Part shown: positions 35,399-38,799 of the stretch, piece after piece
Layout: the number at the start of each line of letters is the position of its first letter
How positions within the stretch are numbered: the first letter of the stretch is position 1
NCBI GenBank assembly: GCA_009886055.1
Contig: VFJM01000157.1
Coordinates: forward strand, 1-38,799
From: Geobacter sp.
GTDB lineage: Bacteria; Desulfobacterota; Desulfuromonadia; Geobacterales; Pseudopelobacteraceae
DNA length: 38,799 nt
Reading direction: 5' to 3'
The notes under the pieces: model-generated
The model's input: the letters and a program-made list of their open reading frames with translations, nothing else
What the model was told of the DNA's origin: nothing
Databases searched by the model: none
Made by a program: the position numbers and the translations under genes

Positions 35399-36835
35399 CT
35401 ATTTTACGCGTAATGCAAAGTAGATGCTCGCATTGCCGCGCCGTACCAGAATTGTCAGCCTGCCGCCCGGGGCGGCCTGCTGGATGACACGGGCATATTC
35501 AGCCGTGCTGCCGGTCCTTTTGCGGTTTATTAAAACAATCACATCCCCCCGCTTAATGCCCGCTTCCGCGGCTGCTCCGCCACGCACAGCATCAACGACA
35601 ACAACACCTTCACCCCCTTCGGCATTTTCAACGATCAGGCCGAGCATATCTGCTTCACCCTCCTGCTGCCGGCCACTCCGCTCCTCACGCTGCCGTTGTT
35701 TGGGTGCGCTGTCGGCACTTGCCAGTGTTATGCTCAGCTCAAGCGCCTTGCCGTCACGAAAGACGGAGATTTTGGCCACCTTGCCGATGCCTGCATCGGC
35801 AACCAGGCGCTGGAGATGGGACGGGTCCTTGACCTCGCTGCCGTTCAGGGCGGTGATAACATCCCCCTGCCTGACACCGGCCTTGTCTGCCGGTCCCCCT
35901 TTGATAACATCGTTAACCAGAGCGCCTTTGGCCTGTTTCAGACCGAATGACTGCGCCAGCTCTTCGGTTACCGGCTGGATCGTGACCCCCATGTAGCCGC
36001 GGCTGACGCTCCCTTTCTGGATCAACTGGGAAAAGACCGGCTTGGCCATGTTAATCGGGATGGCAAACCCGATCCCCTGCCCGGCGGCCACGATGGCGGT
36101 GTTGATGCCGACCACTTCGCCATAGACGTTCAGGAGCGGCCCCCCCGAGTTGCCGGGGTTGATGGAGGCATCCGTCTGGATAAAATTTTCGTAGGTTTCA
36201 ATACCCATATTGGAGCGACCGGTTGCAGAGATGACACCGACCGTCATGGTTCGGTCCAGACCGAAGGGGTTACCGATTGCAATCGCCCACTGTCCGACAT
36301 CAAGCTTGTCCGAATCGCCCAATACCGCAACCGGAAGATCCGTCGCACTGATCTTGATCACGGCGATGTCGGTTTTCTGATCGCCTCCGACCACTTTGGC
36401 GTCATACACCTTGTCGTTGGAGAGCTTGACCTGAATACTCTCGGCATCGCGGATAACATGGTCATTGGTTACGATGTAGCCATCCTTGCTGATCAAAAAG
36501 CCGGAGCCGAGGCTCTTATCCCGCCGGGTCTGGGGAGCGCCGAAAAATTCTTCGAAAAGGGGGTTGGTTTCAAAAAATGGCTGAATGCTTTTTTTTCTGC
36601 TGACCGTCGAGATATTGACGACCGAGGGGGTCACCTTTTTTGATACGTTACTGAATGCTTTCTGGGTGGAGAGAATATCGGTCGGTACATCCTTGACCGG
36701 GGCTTCTGCTTCCCTTCCCTTGCGATTCGATTCAAGAAACAGCGGGGTCTCTTTTTTTTCGCTGCAGCCACCCAGAGCACCGGCGCAGAACAAGACCGCC
36801 AGGAGTAACGGAAAGAGACGTGTCAGATGATTCAT
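35399..36835 (-). CDS. HtrA/DegQ-type periplasmic serine protease, lipoprotein form
   Basis: 478 aa from ATG 36835. The N-terminus is a lipoprotein signal with lipobox LGGC (Cys24), so membrane anchoring is predicted instead of the free periplasmic form of DegP. The trypsin-like domain has the catalytic triad His126 (VTNDHVI), Asp156 (KTDIAVIKI) and Ser230 (NPGNSGGPL). Two PDZ domains follow, about 285-370 (GYMGVTIQPV...GALVNDVIKGGPADKAG) and 395-475 (GVVVVDAVRGGAAAEAG). It degrades or refolds misfolded envelope proteins. The alternative GTG start four codons upstream is less likely. Good sigma-70 boxes lie upstream. Confidence 0.94.
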   Translation of the reverse strand: MNHLTRLFPLLLAVLFCAGALGGCSEKKETPLFLESNRKGREAEAPVKDVPTDILSTQKAFSNVSKKVTPSVVNISTVSRKKSIQPFFETNPLFEEFFGAPQTRRDKSLGSGFLISKDGYIVTNDHVIRDAESIQVKLSNDKVYDAKVVGGDQKTDIAVIKISATDLPVAVLGDSDKLDVGQWAIAIGNPFGLDRTMTVGVISATGRSNMGIETYENFIQTDASINPGNSGGPLLNVYGEVVGINTAIVAAGQGIGFAIPINMAKPVFSQLIQKGSVSRGYMGVTIQPVTEELAQSFGLKQAKGALVNDVIKGGPADKAGVRQGDVITALNGSEVKDPSHLQRLVADAGIGKVAKISVFRDGKALELSITLASADSAPKQRQREERSGRQQEGEADMLGLIVENAEGGEGVVVVDAVRGGAAAEAGIKRGDVIVLINRKRTGSTAEYARVIQQAAPGGRLTILVRRGNASIYFALRVK

Positions 36836-36879
36836 TTTGAGCAACACCTGTATTTGATGGAATGAGTTAACCTGTCGAA

Positions 36880-36908
36880 ACAGTAGTCAAATTCTTCAGC
36901 CGTGTCAA
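36880..36908 (-). promoter_or_regulatory. Sigma-70-like promoter of the htrA gene
   Basis: On the minus strand a consensus -35 TTGACA (36908-36903) is followed after 17 bases by a -10-like TACTGT (36885-36880), about 45 bases before the htrA ATG. It lies back to back with the XRE-cupin gene's promoter region. No clear sigma-32 or sigma-E type boxes were seen. Confidence 0.5.
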
Positions 36909-37019
36909 GGAATTAGGGTGCTGTACGCCTTGCGTTCTATCCAGCATAATTATGTTATTGTAACGCCGCTCCGTTTGTGTAAAAGTACCTTCTCAACAAA
37001 ATATTGCGGGGGGAATGTG

Positions 37020-37625
37020 ATGACCGACATCAAAGCGCAGATCAGGGAATTCCGAATCGGCGAGAAGATCAGGGGGCTCCGTCAGCAGAAGCGGCTGACT
37101 CTTCAGGAGCTGTCTGAACTAACGACCCTTTCCAAACCCCTGTTATCGCAGATCGAGAACCAGCAGGTCATCCCCCCTCTGGCAACCCTGCTCAAGATCG
37201 CCAAGGGGCTCAAGGTCGATATCCATTTTTTCTTTGCAGACGCCGGCAATAGCCAGAAGTACGTGCTGACGAGACGCGAGGATGTCCGTGAGGATGAAAA
37301 GGTCCCGCGGACGATAACCAATGAAATTGCCAGGCCGTACGCCTATCACTCGCTGGCCCAGGGACTCAGGCACAAGCATATGGAGCCGTTTCTGGTCGAG
37401 TTTGAAAACAAGGCGTGGGATGACAGCCTGTTCTTCAAGCATGAGGGTGACGAGGAATTTATCTACATCATCGCCGGGGAGCTCGATTTTCACTACATCA
37501 ATGAAGTGCTCCGCATGAGGACAGGCGACAGCATCTACTACGATTCCAGCCAGCCGCACGGCTGGGTGGCGGTCGGAGACGGCAATGCCCGGGCGGTGGC
37601 GGTGATGTACTACACTAAGGAATAA
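37020..37625 (+). CDS. XRE-family regulator with C-terminal cupin domain
   Basis: 201 aa from ATG 37020. The N-terminal helix-turn-helix is IRGLRQQKRLTLQELSELTTLSKPLLSQIENQQVIPPLATLLKIAKGL. A cupin barrel from about 115 has FFKHEGDEEFIYIIAGELDFHYI and a second half GDSIYYDSSQPHGWVAVGD. Metal or ligand binding by the cupin is typical; the ligand is unknown. The track's start 34 codons upstream reads the intergenic region. GGGGG lies nearby, before the ATG. It is divergent from htrA, so may regulate it or itself; that is inference. Confidence 0.9.
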   Translation: MTDIKAQIREFRIGEKIRGLRQQKRLTLQELSELTTLSKPLLSQIENQQVIPPLATLLKIAKGLKVDIHFFFADAGNSQKYVLTRREDVREDEKVPRTITNEIARPYAYHSLAQGLRHKHMEPFLVEFENKAWDDSLFFKHEGDEEFIYIIAGELDFHYINEVLRMRTGDSIYYDSSQPHGWVAVGDGNARAVAVMYYTKE

Positions 37626-37645
37626 TTCTGAAGCGGATGGCGGCG

Positions 37646-38799
37646 CTATGAGGGGGGGATTGATTCTCCCCCTTTTTGCGTGGTGCTCCACTCCCGCAAC
37701 GTTCGTACCCGCTCCACCGCCGGTGGATGGGAATAGTAAAAGGAGGCGTAGAAGGGGTGCGGGAACAGGTTGGACAGATTCTCGACTGACAGTTTGACCA
37801 TCGCCGAGGCCAGATCCTCCGGTTTTCCGGTCAGGTCGGCGGCAAAGCGGTCGGCCTCCCGTTCGTGGCAGCGCGAGCGCCAGGCAGAAAACGGCCCGAG
37901 CGGAAACAGAACCAGCGACGCGACAAAACCGAGCACGACCATCCTGGCCGGGAGCGAAACATCGCCCGGCAGGCCCAGAAGCCCCGGCAGTCCTGGCCAG
38001 GCGAGCAGCTTAAAGCTGATCCACGAACCGGCCAGCGCCATGATCTCCGCCCACAATAAACGTTTCCAGATATGCCCCTTCTTCCAGTGCCCGATCTCGT
38101 GGGCCAGCACCGCCACGATCTCGCCATGGCTCATCTGCCTGATCAGCGTATCGAACAGCACGATCCGCTTGACCTTGCCGATGCCGGTAAAATATGCGTT
38201 GGAATGCTTGCTGCGCCTGGATGCGTCCATCTGCATCACCCGCCCCACCTTCAGCCCGGCCCTCTCCATCATAACCCGGATTTCGTCCTCCAGCCCATCT
38301 TCGGTCACCGGCTCGAACGTGTTGAAGAGCGGTTCGATCACATAGGGGGAGATGAACATCATGAACAGGGTGAAGAGCGCCATGAAGCCCCATACCCAGA
38401 GCCACCAACTCTGCGGACTCCACTCAATCAACCGGAAGACGACGGTGACCAGGAACACCAGCAGGATCGCGCCGATGGCCTGTGATTTGAAAAAGTCAGC
38501 GATCCAGATGCGGGGGGTCGTGGTGTTGAAGCCGTAGCGCGCCTCGATACGGAAGGTGCCGTACAGGTCAAAGGGGATGCCGAGCAGGGTCGATACCCAG
38601 GTCAGCAGCAGAAAGAAGATGATGGCCGAGACGGATGACGAGCCGCCCAAGGTGCTGACGTACCGGTCATAGGTCGCAATCAACCCGCCGAACAGGAAGA
38701 CGATCAGTACGGCGTTGTCGAAGAGCGAATCCCACAACCCGAGTCGGCTTGAGTCGAAGGTATAGGCGGAGCTGCTGCGAAGCTTCTCCTCGTCGATGG
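37646..38799 (-). CDS. M48-family (Ste24-like) zinc metalloprotease, partial N-terminus
   Basis: Membrane metallopeptidase of the CAAX prenyl protease 1/HtpX group. The visible part, about 384 residues, includes the active-site HEIGHWKKGH, the downstream glutamate ligand in HEREADRFAADL, and several membrane helices. The track starts it at TTG 38737, but the frame stays open to the window edge and upstream codons (IDEEKLRSSSAYTF) look like the family's N-terminal region, so the true start lies outside. Bacterial members cleave membrane or misfolded proteins; prenylation is not expected. A terminator-like hairpin for the XRE gene overlaps the last codons. Confidence 0.92.
   Translation of the reverse strand, partial: IDEEKLRSSSAYTFDSSRLGLWDSLFDNAVLIVFLFGGLIATYDRYVSTLGGSSSVSAIIFFLLLTWVSTLLGIPFDLYGTFRIEARYGFNTTTPRIWIADFFKSQAIGAILLVFLVTVVFRLIEWSPQSWWLWVWGFMALFTLFMMFISPYVIEPLFNTFEPVTEDGLEDEIRVMMERAGLKVGRVMQMDASRRSKHSNAYFTGIGKVKRIVLFDTLIRQMSHGEIVAVLAHEIGHWKKGHIWKRLLWAEIMALAGSWISFKLLAWPGLPGLLGLPGDVSLPARMVVLGFVASLVLFPLGPFSAWRSRCHEREADRFAADLTGKPEDLASAMVKLSVENLSNLFPHPFYASFYYSHPPAVERVRTLREWSTTQKGGESIPPS
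37652..37677 (+). terminator. Rho-independent terminator of the XRE-cupin gene
   Basis: GGGGGGGATTGATTCTCCCCC followed by TTTTT: an eight-base stem (one G-U pair) with a five-base loop and a T-tract, 27 bases after the regulator stop. It is embedded in the final codons of the convergent M48 protease gene. Confidence 0.8.

Overview
This 38.8 kb window is chromosomal DNA that is GC-rich over most of its length. It is most consistent with the Geobacter/Pelobacter/Trichlorobacter group of Desulfuromonadota. The support is gene content: a short multihaem-type lipoprotein cytochrome, an AcnA aconitase close to an OmpR-type two-component pair, a JAB-domain DinG-like helicase, split chromate transporters and a caa3-type oxidase cluster. 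The taxon is inferred from protein style only; no rRNA or tRNA gene was recognised. Almost every base is coding, and many genes overlap by 1-8 bases, so the strand blocks below are probably operons.

Layout. (1) 1-2172, minus: molybdate transporter modABC, with modC cut by the window edge. The 5' end of modA lies inside an intergenic-type tandem repeat. (2) 2357-7017, plus: a small exported protein with its own promoter and terminator-like hairpin, a rhomboid protease and a large SNF2-family ATPase. (3) 15841-7078, minus: one long train of yqaA, recD, SCO, cytochrome oxidase subunits I-III-IV-II, haem O synthase, an NDUFA9-like dehydrogenase and an RlpA-like protein. Subunit I has the YSHP signature of A2-type oxidases and subunit II carries a C-terminal haem c domain, so this is a caa3-type terminal oxidase. 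(4) 16035-19098, plus: a WYL regulator, a cardiolipin synthase-like protein and a TatD hydrolase, joined by GTGA overlaps. (5) 19198-22397, plus: a dihaem lipoprotein cytochrome, the second copy of the tandem repeat, and aconitase. (6) 24078-22425, minus: sensor kinase and response regulator. (7) 24237-24713, plus: a membrane protein. (8) 28418-24749, minus: split chromate transporter and the JAB-helicase fusion, separated by a strong terminator.

(9) 28419-32284 looks like accessory DNA: a non-coding or degraded leader, then an AT-richer two-gene operon encoding a TPR lipoprotein and a PEGA-repeat protein. Both have C-terminal regions resembling CsgG-type outer-membrane assembly domains. A compound hairpin with alternative pairings follows. 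This is the best candidate for an uncharacterised system. (10) 32285-38799: MidA-like methyltransferase and HAD hydrolase (plus), RluD pseudouridine synthase, a small conserved-looking protein and a lipoprotein HtrA protease (minus), an XRE-cupin regulator (plus), and an M48 metalloprotease (minus) cut by the right edge.

Most of the window is ordinary housekeeping and respiratory DNA. The unusual items are the ~160 bp tandem-dimer repeat found twice, its intrusion into modA, the TPR/PEGA operon, the metalloprotease-helicase fusion, and several strong hairpins of unknown role.
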